DNA of 64,000 bases, taken from NCBI RefSeq assembly GCF_019393635.1, contig NC_057866.1, forward strand, positions 125,425,897 to 125,489,896. The letters are read 5' to 3'. A model generated the notes under the pieces. It did not search any database. It was not told where the DNA came from and saw only the letters and a program-made list of their open reading frames with translations. The position numbers and the translations under genes are program-made. Of the stretch, positions 54,229 through 64,000 are shown one piece after another. The stretch comes from Dromiciops gliroides. Taxonomy: Eukaryota > Chordata > Mammalia > Microbiotheria > Microbiotheriidae. Numbering within the stretch: the stretch's first letter is position 1; every line of letters starts with the position of its first letter.

Positions 54229-54386
54229 AGGGGGCAGCTAGATAGCGCAGTGGTAAAGCATCGGCCCTGGATTCAGGAGGACCTGAGTTCAAATCCGGCT
54301 CAGACACTTGACACTTACTAGCTGTGTGACCCTGGGCAAGTCACTTAACCCTCATTGCCCTGCAAAAAAACAAAAACAAAAACAAA
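54229..54386 (+). mobile_element. WSINE1-type CORE-SINE
   Basis: cattgccctgc tail, TTGACACTT marker, AAAAAC-rich tail. Perfect 14-bp TSD agaaatgggaattc (54215-54228 and 54387-54400). Confidence 0.95.
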
Positions 54387-54400
54387 AGAAATGGGAATTC

Positions 54401-55374
54401 CTCCAGTGAGAAAGAGCAAATACAATTGGCCTTCATTACAACTATTTCCTTACCTGGGTGCAGGTAAACTAGGTAGTCTAAAGATGAGATAAGGTGGGAA
54501 GAGCTGGGAGCCCAAGCCACAACCACAATATGACTTCCCTTGGAAAAATAAAATACAATTAAAGGGAAGTACCTGTTTCCTCAGAGTTAATTAAGACATG
54601 ACAGTTGAGCAGCCAACAAGAGTTCTGGCTTTTGGCCCAGAAAGGACCCCAGGAAAGGGGGAAAAGAGCAGGCGTGAGAAGGTCTTCATTTGGCCAGTGG
54701 GGAGATAGGAACAGTGAAGAGAGTCACAGATGTGCCCAGCAGTCCCCTCGGTCTGTCTTTGTAATACATGGAGAGTGAGAAGTAGAGCCATTACCAGGGT
54801 GGGGTGATTGGGACTTGGCCCAAGGGCCCCAAATAGAAACAACTTAGCCTGCTACCTGGTCATCAAGGATAATTAGTTAAAAGAGGAAGCTACCAGATGG
54901 CCTGCTGGGCTGAGTGTCTCCCCCACTTTGCCCTCATTCATCCACTTCCCATATCTAAGTGCCTCCATTAATTCTAGCCTGTGTCTGAGAGACTCTGTCT
55001 CTGCCCCATGTGGCAGCCGCTCACTACCCACACTCCAGCTAGGGGCAGGTTTTGTGACATTCTCCTTGGGCACGGTTTATGGTACCTGGGACTGAAAGTT
55101 AATTTAGGAATTTACATGATTGCTCAAAGATTTATATTTTGTTTTCCTTTGCTAGATAAAACTATCCTAAATGTTTGCAAATGGGGATTTGAACTAAGTA
55201 TTTTGAGGGATAACCTGCATACATTTCCCCAGATTTCCTGGGTTGGGGCCAAGTCCAGGAAAGTAAGAAAAATCTCTCAGAGTTACCGGGCCCTTTATAT
55301 CTTATGAAACCTTCTGACCCAGGGAATGACACCAAATCAGACCTAGCAGCTTCCCTCTCCTACCTCTAAGATGC
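54401..55374. other. unassigned sequence
   Basis: Contains the relative of 29345-29500 (54775-54915). A 108-codon frame at 54981-55307 shows no domain. No gene recognised. Confidence 0.35.
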
Positions 55375-55545
55375 TTGGAAGTCAAAAAGACCCTGGAATT
55401 ATATTCCAAGAGCATGAGTTGGAATCCTGACATAGCCGCCTTACACGCTATTTACTCTATTTCTCCCTCTGAAAACTGAAGGGATTGCACTAGACGATTA
55501 CTAAGGAACTCAAGGTCCCTTTCCAGCATCAAATCTAGGATCTTG
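55375..55545 (+). mobile_element. MIR3 SINE
   Basis: 'gcatgagttggaatcctgac', 'aaaactgaagggattgcact', 'caaggtccctttccagcatc'. Confidence 0.6.
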
Positions 55546-56234
55546 TATCCCTGTGTTCGTTGTTCATTACTTGTTTGTTTTGGGAGAGGGGTTAGGGAAG
55601 GAGGGAAGTTCCTAGAACTGGCACCCAGTGTTAGGCTAAATAAAGACATCCTCTCTCTTTGAGTCCTAGACCATAAGAAGCAACCTGACTTTTTCTCAGA
55701 TCAGGTAAAATAAGCCTGTACTTGTCACGGGGGCAGAAATATATCATCTGACCTTTTGGTCCGCATCAGCAGGAAAACTTCCAGAGAGTGGCTCCTTTCT
55801 ATAGCCTGTTAGGGGGGCATGTGGTTTTGAAGAGCACACTGCAAAAAAGACTTTGAAACATCCTGAAACACTGAACCCGATTCTCCTCATTTGACATTCT
55901 CCTCCTCCGTCAGATGCTCTTTTCTCAGACACACCACTTTCCTTTTTCAGTGTTTCTTAGCTTGGGAAAAAAATCACACATTGGAAAGACTTTCCAAAGA
56001 CATGAACTGTCAAAACCCAACTTGGGTTTATTTTGACTTAGAAACAACCTCTCTGTAGAGTATCTGAGAAGAGAGGACTCCTCCCCTAATGCCTCTTCTC
56101 TGGACTTCTGCCCTATCTCTGTGTCAAGTGGAAAAAAAGAAAAGTTTATTTTTTATTTTCCCTTTCAAGTGTGGCTGATTTGGGAACCCAACCTGATAGT
56201 ATTCCACAGGGCCCAATCTTGCTTTTATGCTAAT
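55546..56234. other. unassigned sequence
   Basis: No gene or family recognised. Confidence 0.3.
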
Positions 56235-56860
56235 AATAACCACTATTTATGAAGTCTTTAAAGTTAATAAAGTGCTTTATGTATGCTATCTAATTTGGAC
56301 CTCTCAGTAATCCTGTGAGGTAGATGTTATTATTTTCCCTCTTTTTTTTTCAGATGAGGTAAGTGAGGCTGGAGAAGTTAAGCGACTTACCTGAGGTCAT
56401 TTGTCTTTCAGTCCTTTCAGTCCTATCTGATTCTTCATGACCCCATTTGGGATTTTCTTGGCAGATACTGGAGTGGTTTGCACAAACATGTCCTTCTCCA
56501 GCTCATTTTACTGATGAGGAAACTGAGGCAAACAGGGTTAAGTGTCTTGCCCAGGGTCATATAGCTAATAGCAGGATTTGAACTCAGGCTTTCCCAACTC
56601 TACTATAGCGACTTGCTACCTCAAAGACTTCCTATCACATAATAATGGCTAACATTTAAAAACCACTTTGGAGTTTTTATATAAATTACCTCAGTGCATC
56701 CTCACAGCAACCTGGTGAGGTAGCTTGAGAGATAGTGACATTTTATGGATAAGAAAACGGAAGTTCTGGGTGGTAAAGTGACTTAAAATCATAGCTCTTA
56801 GACTTGGAAGCAACCTCAGAATCCATGTACTTCCAACGGGGAAGTTCTAGAACATACAAG
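56235..56860 (-). mobile_element. two MIR SINEs separated by a MAR1
   Basis: 56235-56399 ('aataaccactatttatgaag', 'agtaatcctgtgaggtagat', 'cagatgaggtaagtgagg') and 56635-56860 ('ataatggctaacatttaaaa', 'cctcacagcaacctggtgag') each look like a separate reversed MIR. Confidence 0.7.
56400..56625 (-). mobile_element. MAR1-type CORE-SINE
   Basis: 'ttcatgaccccatttgggat', 'ttctccagctcattttactg', 'gaggaaactgaggcaaacag', 'gcccagggtcatatagctaa'. Confidence 0.85.
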
Positions 56861-58100
56861 CGACCATCAGCAGCAGCAGCATCACTCAGAGAACAAATGG
56901 CAGTTAGCATGCCGATGCATAATGTCTGTTGGTCTCCAGATCCAATGCTTTCCCACCACCTGCCTCATCATGGTTTAGAAAAATAAACAAAAACCATGAC
57001 TTCATACAAAAAGAATCAGAGCAATGTCACCTCTAGTTTCCAGACTTATTCCAGAATAATTTTACCAGATGAGGCAATCATTCATTCATTACCTTGTCTG
57101 TGTTTGTTATCACTCTGAACGTGTTTCTTTTTTGTCTGGAGGGCCAGACTTTCTAAAAAAGTAAACAGAAATAATGCCATCTTTACATGGTATGTGCCAT
57201 TATACCATCTCTACCTTCTTATAGCCAGAGAACTCCCTGTAACCCAAGGACCAGGCATTTAAGAAAATACAGAACAGGCAGAATCATGCCCCTGACTTTT
57301 AACATGAAGGTGTCTCTTGACATAAAGAATCCCAGGAAGCTGTTGGCGGCTCTTACTTACATATATGTGTGCTTCTAAAGCCAGTAATTTGGGAGTTTAC
57401 CTCAGTATGTCACTCCAAAATGGTGTCACTGGACCAGAGTGGTCCGGATGTCTTGTGTATTATTCCATGAGCTCTCCTGAGCAGAAGATGTGGTCACTGG
57501 TTACGGATTCAGGTTTTCATGGCCAGACACCTGGAGAGTTCTGGGACAAAGACAGAAAGGAGTGGGGAAGAAGAGTTCAGGGGAACAAATTCCATCTTGG
57601 GCCCATGTCAGGGAGGTGATAGTGCCTAGGCTTGTGTCTCTCTCCTCCTTCCTTCCCCCCACCTCCAGCTCTTTCATTTAGAGAGACTGTGATGTCCAAC
57701 TGATTGCTGCTTGGGAAGCATCTGAGGATCTGGTGCTTGTTGTGGTTGTAATGATGAATGATGAGGTACTGCTGTGCCAAATGGACCAGGTTTAGTGAGA
57801 TTATCTCTCAGAGACATTTTCTTTCTCCAACTGACAAGGAAAGAAGGGGCATAGATCCCCCCTCTGGTGTCTAAGCAGGAAAGCTATTGCCTTCCCTTAG
57901 AGATGCTGGTTGCTATTAAATCCATACACTGGTTTCCTTCTCTCCTATACTTCCTGTCTCCACTTGTTAAAATTTATCACCATTGCTATATTTTAAAACA
58001 TATTAGTGGCCAATAACCTTAGTTTTGTCTTTGATATTACATGGTGATGGAGGTTGGAGAAAATGTAGTCTGGATAACAGTGGCAGACACATCCATTTAG
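56861..58100. other. unassigned sequence
   Basis: No gene or repeat family recognised. The frames at 57187-57681 overlap one another and have no domain. Confidence 0.3.
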
Positions 58101-58345
58101 AGGCAGCTAAGTGGTCCAGTGGGTAGAACACTGGAGCTGGAGTCAGGAAGACCTGAGTTCAAATCTAGCCTCACTTACTAGCTGTACGACCCTGGGCAAG
58201 GCAACTTAACTACAAGTTGTATGACAAGTTACTTCACCTCTGCCTGCCCTTTTCCTTAACTGTAAAATGGGAATAACAGCAATTCTTTCTCTCCAGTGAT
58301 TAAACTTTAAAATGCTTAGCACAGTGCCTGGCACATAATAGGTCC
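58101..58345 (+). mobile_element. CORE-SINE with MIR-type 3' half
   Basis: Head 'gaggcagctaagtggtccag', B-box 'gagttcaaatctagc', a duplicated 'acaagtt', then a MIR-like tail 'gcttagcacagtgcctggca cataataggt' that runs into the TTCC array. Confidence 0.75.
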
Positions 58346-58437
58346 TTCCTTCCTTCCTTCCTTCCTTCCTTCCTTCCTTCCTTCCTTCCTTCCTTCCTTC
58401 CTTCCTTCCTTCCTTCCTTCCTTCCTTCCTTCCTTCC
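58346..58437. repeat. (TTCC)n microsatellite at a SINE 3' end
   Basis: About 23 TTCC units attached to the SINE tail. Confidence 0.98.
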
Positions 58438-58514
58438 ATTTCTCCTTCCTTGGCCCCAACAGTAAATAATGGGAGATCATTGATATAGGGATCTGATAGC
58501 TAATAGCTTTTCTT

Positions 58515-58659
58515 TTCTTTTGTGGGGCAATGGGGGTTAAGTGACTTGCCCAGGGTCACACAGCTAGTAAGTGTCAAGTGTCTGAGGTCGGATTTGAACT
58601 CAGGTACTCCTGAATCCAGGGCCAGTGCTTTATCCACTGCGCCACCTAGCTGCCCCCGT
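58515..58659 (-). mobile_element. WSINE1-type CORE-SINE
   Basis: cattgcc-type tail, TTGACACTT marker. Perfect 14-bp TSD taatagcttttctt (58501-58514 and 58660-58673). Confidence 0.95.
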
Positions 58660-58673
58660 TAATAGCTTTTCTT

Positions 58674-59049
58674 AACAAGGTAAGGAAAGCTATCTCCTGT
58701 TCATTACCCACATAATGAGCAGGAGAAATTTTACAAAGCAGAGAAGGATTAGGAATTAAATGAGAATTAAAGAAATTTCCCATAGACTAATAGATGAATT
58801 ATTTTGAGAGAAATAGGAGCATCCTTTTGGGCATGCTTAGTGGTGTATTCCTAGGTTCCCTCATTCAGCAGCTGCCTTGTTTCTTATTACATGTAACATC
58901 CCTATTTATAACATATAAATAATTATTACAATAGGAATCAAGGAAAATCCCCAAAACATTCAGTTCTAAGTTGGGACAGTTAAAAAAGAATGGGAGAATA
59001 AACATGATTGGTTTCTTATGAATTGGTCTGGTCCATTTATAGTATTAAA
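58674..59049. other. unassigned sequence
   Basis: No gene or family recognised. Confidence 0.3.
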
Positions 59050-59645
59050 GAATCTTAATCAGAGTCAGAGTTCATCTGGTCTAGTCTAGGCTTGAAAGGG
59101 AATCCCTTCTGTAATATCCATGATAAGTGGTCATCCAGCTTATACTGGAAGCTCTCCAAAGATAGAAAACCCACTAGCTACCAAGGTAGCCCATGCCACT
59201 TCAAGATGTCTCTAATTATTTGGATATCTTTCCTTTTAGGAAAACCAAAACCTATCATTTTACAACTTCTCCCCATTGCTTCTAAACCCCCACTCCAGGT
59301 TCAAATAGAATAAATCACATTGTCCACAAAAGAGTCCTTCAAATATTTAAAGATGGTAATCTTGTCCTCCCTAAGTCACCTCTTTTCCAGGCTAAATATC
59401 TCTTTTGTCACCATCTGATTTCCATATGGCACAATTTCAAGGTCCCTCCTTTCTCAAACTCTACTTTGTCAATATCTTTCCCAAAATGTGGAGCCCAGAT
59501 ATTGTCTGTCCAGGGCAGGGCACAGTGGGACTTTTGGTTCCTTAATTTGGGACGTTGTGCTTCAATGCAACATAATTAGCTTTTTAGGTTGCCTCATCAC
59601 ATTGTTGATAATTATTGAATTTGTGGACCTCTATAACCTCTAGGA
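59050..59645 (-). mobile_element. L3/CR1 3' end and RT part, antisense
   Basis: 'gtggtcatccagcttatact', 'cccatgccacttcaagatgt', 'tccttcaaatatttaaagat', 'aagtcacctcttttccaggc', 'gtccagggcagggcacagtg' follow the L3 order on the minus strand. The frame at 59092-59313 is an artefact. Confidence 0.75.
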
Positions 59646-59829
59646 TTTTTTTTTCCACATAATCAAGGATGTTGCTGAAACTAAAAAAGAGCTTTGTAGA
59701 AAAATCAGAGGAGCTAGTGAATGCTAAAAGCATTATCCCTTCTTATTTATAGTATCTGAGGAAAAGTCCAAAAGGGAAGTCCATGTGGCTTATCTGGAGA
59801 CACCTAAGGAAGTTGGAGGTTGGGTAGAT

Positions 59830-60005
59830 AATGGGTTCACTTACATGTATAACCATATGCAAATCATTTGACTTCTCTAGGTCTATTTTCTCATCTGTAA
59901 AATAGTGTGTGTATATGTGGGGGGTTGGGAGGGGGGAAATTAAGTAAATTTCAAGGTCCCTTTCAGCTTTAAAATCCTGTGATCTATGATTCTTCTCCCT
60001 TGTCC
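59830..60005 (+). mobile_element. MIR3 SINE
   Basis: 'tctattttctcatctgtaaa', 'caaggtccctttcagcttta', 'ctgtgatctatgattctt'. A TG/GGGG patch is inserted. Confidence 0.65.
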
Positions 60006-60377
60006 CTTTTCCATCCTCCTTTACCCTCAGGATTTAAGCTAACTAAGCTCAGACATATCCATATCCCTTACCCCAAAAAGTGAGAGGAAAGAAGAAAAAA
60101 AATCTATATCTTGCTGACTAAATTGTAGGTAGATTATTGCCAATAAATTACCACTCAGATGAGTTTCATCATCACAATTTTTTATTTCTAAAGCACTTTC
60201 CTCATAACAACTTTGGTCAAACAACTACTATTATTTTTTTAAAACTATATTTGGAAGATGTTCCCAGTCTACCAAGCTGTTTTTTTTTTTCTTTAACTGA
60301 GGCCCTGTTCACAATTACAGTTTTGTAATTTAAGAAACTCTTGGGTTTGTTTTTTTTGTGTGTGTTGTTTTGTTTTT
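60006..60377. other. unassigned sequence, weak MIR at 60140-60250
   Basis: 'aaagcactttcctcataaca' hints at a reversed MIR. No gene recognised. Confidence 0.3.
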
Positions 60378-60390
60378 AAGGAAAGTGTTC

Positions 60391-60536
60391 GGGGCAGCTA
60401 GGTGGCACAGTGGATAAAGCACTGGCCCTGGATTCAGGAGGACCTGAGTTCAAATCCGACCTCAGACACTTAACACTTACTGGCTGTGTGACCCTGGGCA
60501 AGTCACTTAACCCCAATTGCCTCACCAAAAAAAAAA
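60391..60536 (+). mobile_element. WSINE1-type CORE-SINE
   Basis: caattgcctcacc tail, TTAACACTT marker. Perfect 13-bp TSD aaggaaagtgttc (60378-60390 and 60537-60549). Confidence 0.95.
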
Positions 60537-60549
60537 AAGGAAAGTGTTC

Positions 60550-60896
60550 AAAAAATTGATAATCTGAATCACCAGCATTGAAAGAAAACATCTTAGCTGT
60601 AAAGTTTACAAAATCTTGACTCACTTAACCCTTGTATTCATAATTTTTTTACAAAATGTTACAGGGTACTAATTTTTATACTAGTGTTTTCTATAAAGGT
60701 ATTTATATTGTAATTACTTTACAAGCTGTTTTCTTTATTAATAATGAAAAACTTTTTATAATAAAGTAGATACCCTAAGCAACAGATATGGCCTGGGGAT
60801 CCAAAATGTCAGAGGACCAAGTCCTGCCAGTTGCATACAGCGTGGTCTGTATGCTGTTGAGTAAGAAACTGCCTCCTCATTTAAATTTTCTTCATT
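60550..60896. other. unassigned sequence
   Basis: AT-rich. No gene or family recognised. Confidence 0.3.
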
Positions 60897-60913
60897 AAAG
60901 ATAGTTACCTTTA

Positions 60914-61060
60914 GGGGCAGCTAGGTGGCGCAGTGGATAGAGCACTGGCCCTGGAGTCAGGAGTACCTGAGTTCAAATCCAGCCTCAGACACTTAACACT
61001 TACTAGCTGTGTGACCCTGGGCAAGTCACTTGACTCCAATTGCCTCACTAAAAAAAAAAA
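60914..61060 (+). mobile_element. WSINE1-type CORE-SINE
   Basis: caattgcctcac tail, TTAACACTT and GTCAGGAGTACC markers. Perfect 17-bp TSD aaagatagttaccttta (60897-60913 and 61061-61077). Confidence 0.96.
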
Positions 61061-61539
61061 AAAGATAGTTACCTTTAAAAAAACACCTATTTTTGGGCTG
61101 TTTTTACTATTATTATTATTGTATTTTCACCTATGGCTCCAAGAAGCTATAGCATGCAGCACTCCAGTAAGCCATCTTTGAGGGTAACCTGCTGGTGAGT
61201 TAGGGGGATGTCTACAGCAAGCATGTGAAGAATTTGCCCTGCGGAATGGGCAGATGAGAACCATTTGTTCCAATAGCCATGAAGGCAGCTACAGCAGGTA
61301 TTGTGGAGTGCTTGGAACTTGGTCAGGCATCAAATATGCCAAGGTCATCGACTGTATCCCAGGCCTTGTGGATGACTAAAAGGTCATCTTGACTTTTGTC
61401 CTGCTACTGGACTTTGGATGACTCTTGAAGAGAGAGTGAGACTGATGACTGTGCAACTCTGCCTCACTTAAATCCAATTTTCACACTAGTCAAGACATCA
61501 CCTGTGATGTCATTGGTCCTCTTTAAAAATGAAGGACCA

Positions 61540-61692
61540 AGGGGCAGCTAGGTGGTGCAGTGGATAGAGCACCGGCCCTGGAGTCAGGAGTACCTGAGTT
61601 CAAATCCGGCCTCAGACACTTAACACTTACTAGCTGTGTGACCCTGGGCAAGTCACTTGACCTCAATTGCCTCACTAAAAAAAAAAAAAAAA
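61540..61692 (+). mobile_element. WSINE1-type CORE-SINE (first of a tandem pair)
   Basis: caattgcctcac tail, TTAACACTT and GTCAGGAGTACC markers. Perfect 15-bp TSD aaaaatgaaggacca (61525-61539 and 61693-61707). Confidence 0.95.
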
Positions 61693-61707
61693 AAAATGAA
61701 GGACCAG

Positions 61708-61847
61708 GGCAGCTAGGTGGCGCAGTGGATAAATCACTGGCCCTGCATTCAGGAGGACCTGAGTTCAAATCCAGCCTCAGATACTTGACACTTACTAGCT
61801 GTGTGACCCTGAGAAAATCACTTAACCCTCATTGCTCAACAAAAAAA
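61708..61847 (+). mobile_element. WSINE1-type CORE-SINE (second of a tandem pair)
   Basis: cattgctcaac tail, TTGACACTT marker. Its left edge is the right TSD of the first SINE; aaggac(c/a)a lies on both sides. Confidence 0.93.
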
Positions 61848-61984
61848 AAGGACAAACAACAAAAACTATTATTTCCCTTTTACAGGGAAAAAACTGAGGA
61901 TCACATAGGTTAAAACCAATAACTAATAATTAGCCAAGCCTAGACTTGACTCAAGTTCTCCTAATTTCAAGCACAATACAATGC

Positions 61985-62520
61985 TATTTCTTTTTTAAAA
62001 ATAATATTTTATTTCCCCCCATTACATGGAAAGACAATTTTTAGCATTCATCTTAAAAGCACTTATTTATGTATTTATTTATTTATTCTGTGGAAGAAAA
62101 CAAGCTTTTCCATAACATAGTACAATAAAAAAGATGATTGCACATAAAACCACAAATGCACTATGTACAACCTGCTATTCCTTTTAAATATGCAACAAAA
62201 TTATTATATAAATTTTCTTCCCCTCCTTTTTTTCTTCCCTCACCCTTCACCGCACCTCAGAGGTAGCTACCATTAGACACAAATAGGTATCTATATGTAA
62301 AATCATTCTATACATTTATCAGTTCTTTTTCTGGATGTACATAGCATCTTTCTTCCAATGTCCTTTATAGTTAAGAGTATTTATAATAGTCAGAATGATT
62401 CTTTGTTCAAAGTCATTCTTCAAACAATATTGCTATTACTGTATACAATGTTCTCTTGGTTCTACTCATTTTGCTCTTCATTACTTTGTGCAAGTCTTTC
62501 TAAATTCCAAATTTTCTCCA
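61985..62520 (-). mobile_element. L1 3' UTR, older variant
   Basis: 'tattttatttccccccatta catggaaag', 'tctttttctggatgtacata', 'acaatgttctcttggttcta' are antisense L1 3' UTR words with a different middle from the copies at 6455 and 47731. Confidence 0.65.
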
Positions 62521-62639
62521 CCCACCCACCCACCCACATCTTCCCTCCCTGAGACAGTAAACAATTTGTCATGGGTTATATATGTTCAACCATAATGCAA
62601 TACTATTTCTACTACAGTTTGGTCCCTTCAGACAATAAT

Positions 62640-62895
62640 TCTTCCTCATCCTTTTTTTTTTTGGCTGACTTTTCTTTTTTCTTTTCCCTATCCTTTTGCT
62701 TTTTTCTTTAAATTTTCTTGTACAAAATGACTAATATGGTAATGTTTTATATAATTGCACATGTATAACCTATATCTGATTGCTTACTGCCTCAGGGAGG
62801 GGGATGGAAGGAGGGGCAAAATTTGGCAATCAAAATTATAAGTAAAAATGTTTATTATTTTTAAAAATTAATTAATAATAAAATAATCATTAAAC
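62640..62895 (+). mobile_element. L1 3' UTR, sense
   Basis: 'cacatgtataacctatatct', 'gcttactgcctcagggaggg', 'ggatggaaggagggg' and an A-rich end. Confidence 0.7.
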
Positions 62896-63011
62896 ACTAA
62901 AAAAGAAAGAAAGAAAGAAGCACCTAGCATTTGTGTGAAGACTTCCAGCGAAGTGGAGCCCTACTACCTGCTAAGATGGCCCATTTCATCTTGCTACAGC
63001 ACTTCTATATG

Positions 63012-63192
63012 TCAAAACTTCTTAAACTGTGGGTTGTGACCCCATATGTGGACATGTAACTGAATGTATGAAAAATCTGGCAACAGTAAAAGGTTTTGTG
63101 TACTTATTTATATACCTATATAACTAGGGTCATGTAAAAATTTCTCAGGTGAAAGGGGGTCTTAAGTGGAAAAAGTCTAAGAAGCCCTTCTA
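63012..63192. mobile_element. hAT-like MITE, second family
   Basis: Ends form an inverted pair: 'acttcttaaactgtggg' at the left and 'aagtctaagaagcccttc' at the right. The middle has 'ctggcaacagtaaaaggttt', which I remember from a mammalian hAT MITE. About 180 bp. Confidence 0.55.
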
Positions 63193-63479
63193 TATATCAC
63201 TTCTTCACCTGGACCAGATGATTACTCAAATCCCTTCCAGATCTAGAACTTCAAAACAAATAATAACGACAATGCTTTTAGAACAACTGTGGCAGCACAA
63301 GACAGGTACCTGGGTTAAAATAATGAGTTTGGAACTTTAAGGACCCAGGAAAGACTCATTGGCCTAGAGCAAATTCTTTCTAAAGTATATACATAATAAT
63401 TAAGTTTAACACCATCCTCAAAGTCACCAGGCTTATAACTTCAGAATCATCAAAAGACTCTCCCTAACTCCAATGAATT
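63193..63479. other. unassigned sequence
   Basis: No gene or family recognised. Confidence 0.3.
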
Positions 63480-64000
63480 TCTAAGTTTTATCTTATTGAT
63501 TCTGCCTCCAACGAAATATCTCTCCTTTCATCCTCTTCTTTCTACCACTCTTGTTCAGGTGCTCACAATCTGCTTGCCTAAGTGAGCCTTCTAACTGATC
63601 TCCTAGTATTCAGTCTCTTCTCTTTTGATGATCTATTCCTCAGGCGGTTGCTGAAATAACCTTCCTAAGAAAAAGTCTATGTCATGTTCCTGATCAAATA
63701 TCCTCCATGGCTCCCTATTGTTTATCTGGTAAGTTAAAATACATTTAAAGTTCAACCTATCATGACTTCAAGTTGCTTTTCCTTTTTATAATCTCTCTGT
63801 TTTAGTAAACCTGGATTGTAAACTGTTCTTAAAACTCGATACTCCATTACATTTGAAGAATCCATCTCCCATGCCCCAACATACCCCCTCCTTATTTCTA
63901 TCTCTCAGAATCCTCATCTTCCTTTTAGGCTCAGTTTAAATGCCATTCTCTATATAGGAAACCTTCCTGGCCACCTCCCTATCCACCCACCCGAGTATGA
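63480..64000 (+). mobile_element. L2 LINE, C-terminal ORF2 and 3' UTR, runs off the window
   Basis: 'caaatatcctccatggctcc ctattg', 'ttaggctcagtttaaatgcc' and 'aggaaaccttcctggccacc' are L2 landmarks in order. It continues past 64000. Confidence 0.65.

Larger units (their letters stand above)
61130..61860 (+). mobile_element. non-LTR LINE 3' end, carrying two WSINE1s
   Basis: 'ggtcaggcatcaaatatgcc', 'aagagagagtgagactgatg', 'gcctcacttaaatccaattt', 'gatgtcattggtcctcttta' and the final 'ggacaaacaac' after the SINEs. Its last ~40 bp resemble the end of the LINE at 48690-48985. Confidence 0.6.

Noticed and set aside
18058..58437. CRISPR-like spaced repeats
   Set aside because: All regular repeats here are microsatellites without spacers, and the DNA is mammalian.
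18058..58439. Long low-complexity frames (Phe-Leu-Pro-Ser, Glu-Gly-Arg-Lys, Met-Asp-Gly-Trp, Cys-Val)
   Set aside because: Translations of TTCC, ATCC and GT microsatellites.
9305..61913. Many open frames sharing QLGLSDLPRVTQLVSVKCLRP or GGAVDRAPALDSG and HLTLTSCVTLGKSLNPNCL
   Set aside because: They are the two strands of WSINE1 translated in a favourable frame. They recur at every SINE and are not a protein family.

Overview
The window is vertebrate nuclear DNA from a marsupial, most likely an Australidelphian. It holds 23 tRNA-headed CORE-SINEs of the type I recognise as WSINE1, seven copies of a longer CORE-SINE (MAR1 type), marsupial-style L1 3' ends, and a background of old MIR, MIR3, L2 and L3/CR1 copies. 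The genus cannot be fixed by reading alone. The family names come from memory of consensus sequences and were not searched.

I see no intact host protein-coding gene, rRNA or tRNA gene, and no CRISPR-like array. The window reads as intergenic or intronic DNA. The only host-gene remnant is a processed pseudogene of POLR2L (RNA polymerase subunit RPB10/RPABC5) at about 18.2-18.8 kb on the minus strand. It is split by a SINE. The longest meaningful reading frame is the 3' part of an L1 ORF2 (20193-21747), broken by a one-base change in an A-run.

Layout. 0-9 kb: old L2, MIR and MIR3 with one SINE, one MAR1 and an L1 3' end. 9.5-12.8 kb: decayed antisense L1 ORF2, a HAL1-like stretch and an L3 fragment. 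12.8-18 kb: mostly unassigned sequence plus an antisense L2. 18-23 kb: the pseudogene, then an L3/CR1 copy invaded by a MAR1, an L1 and another MAR1. 23-34 kb: SINE-rich sequence, with unassigned islands at 27.3-28.9 kb that carry candidate regulatory motifs. 34.1-34.9 kb: an ERV LTR with a SINE in it and a C-rich, telomere-like 3' end. 38-42 kb: L1 inside L1, a solo LTR inside a SINE, and a roughly 0.2 kb local repeat present three times. 44-48.3 kb: an old L1 5' half invaded by two other L1s, one of which carries a second solo LTR. 48.7-64 kb: a LINE tail encoding a C2H2-like finger, L3 tails in both orientations, hAT-like elements, SINE clusters and a terminal L2.

The elements do not work together as a pathway. 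What the window records is the order of insertions: L2, L3 and MIR first, then MAR1 and older L1, then WSINE1 and young L1, with at least one LTR landing inside a WSINE1. Exact target-site duplications (TSDs) support many of these boundaries. I found no convincing sign of a new biological system. The better leads are the two linked-marker SINE subfamilies, the three-copy local repeat hit twice at the same paralogous site, the C-rich LTR end, and a few non-repeat islands with clustered motifs.
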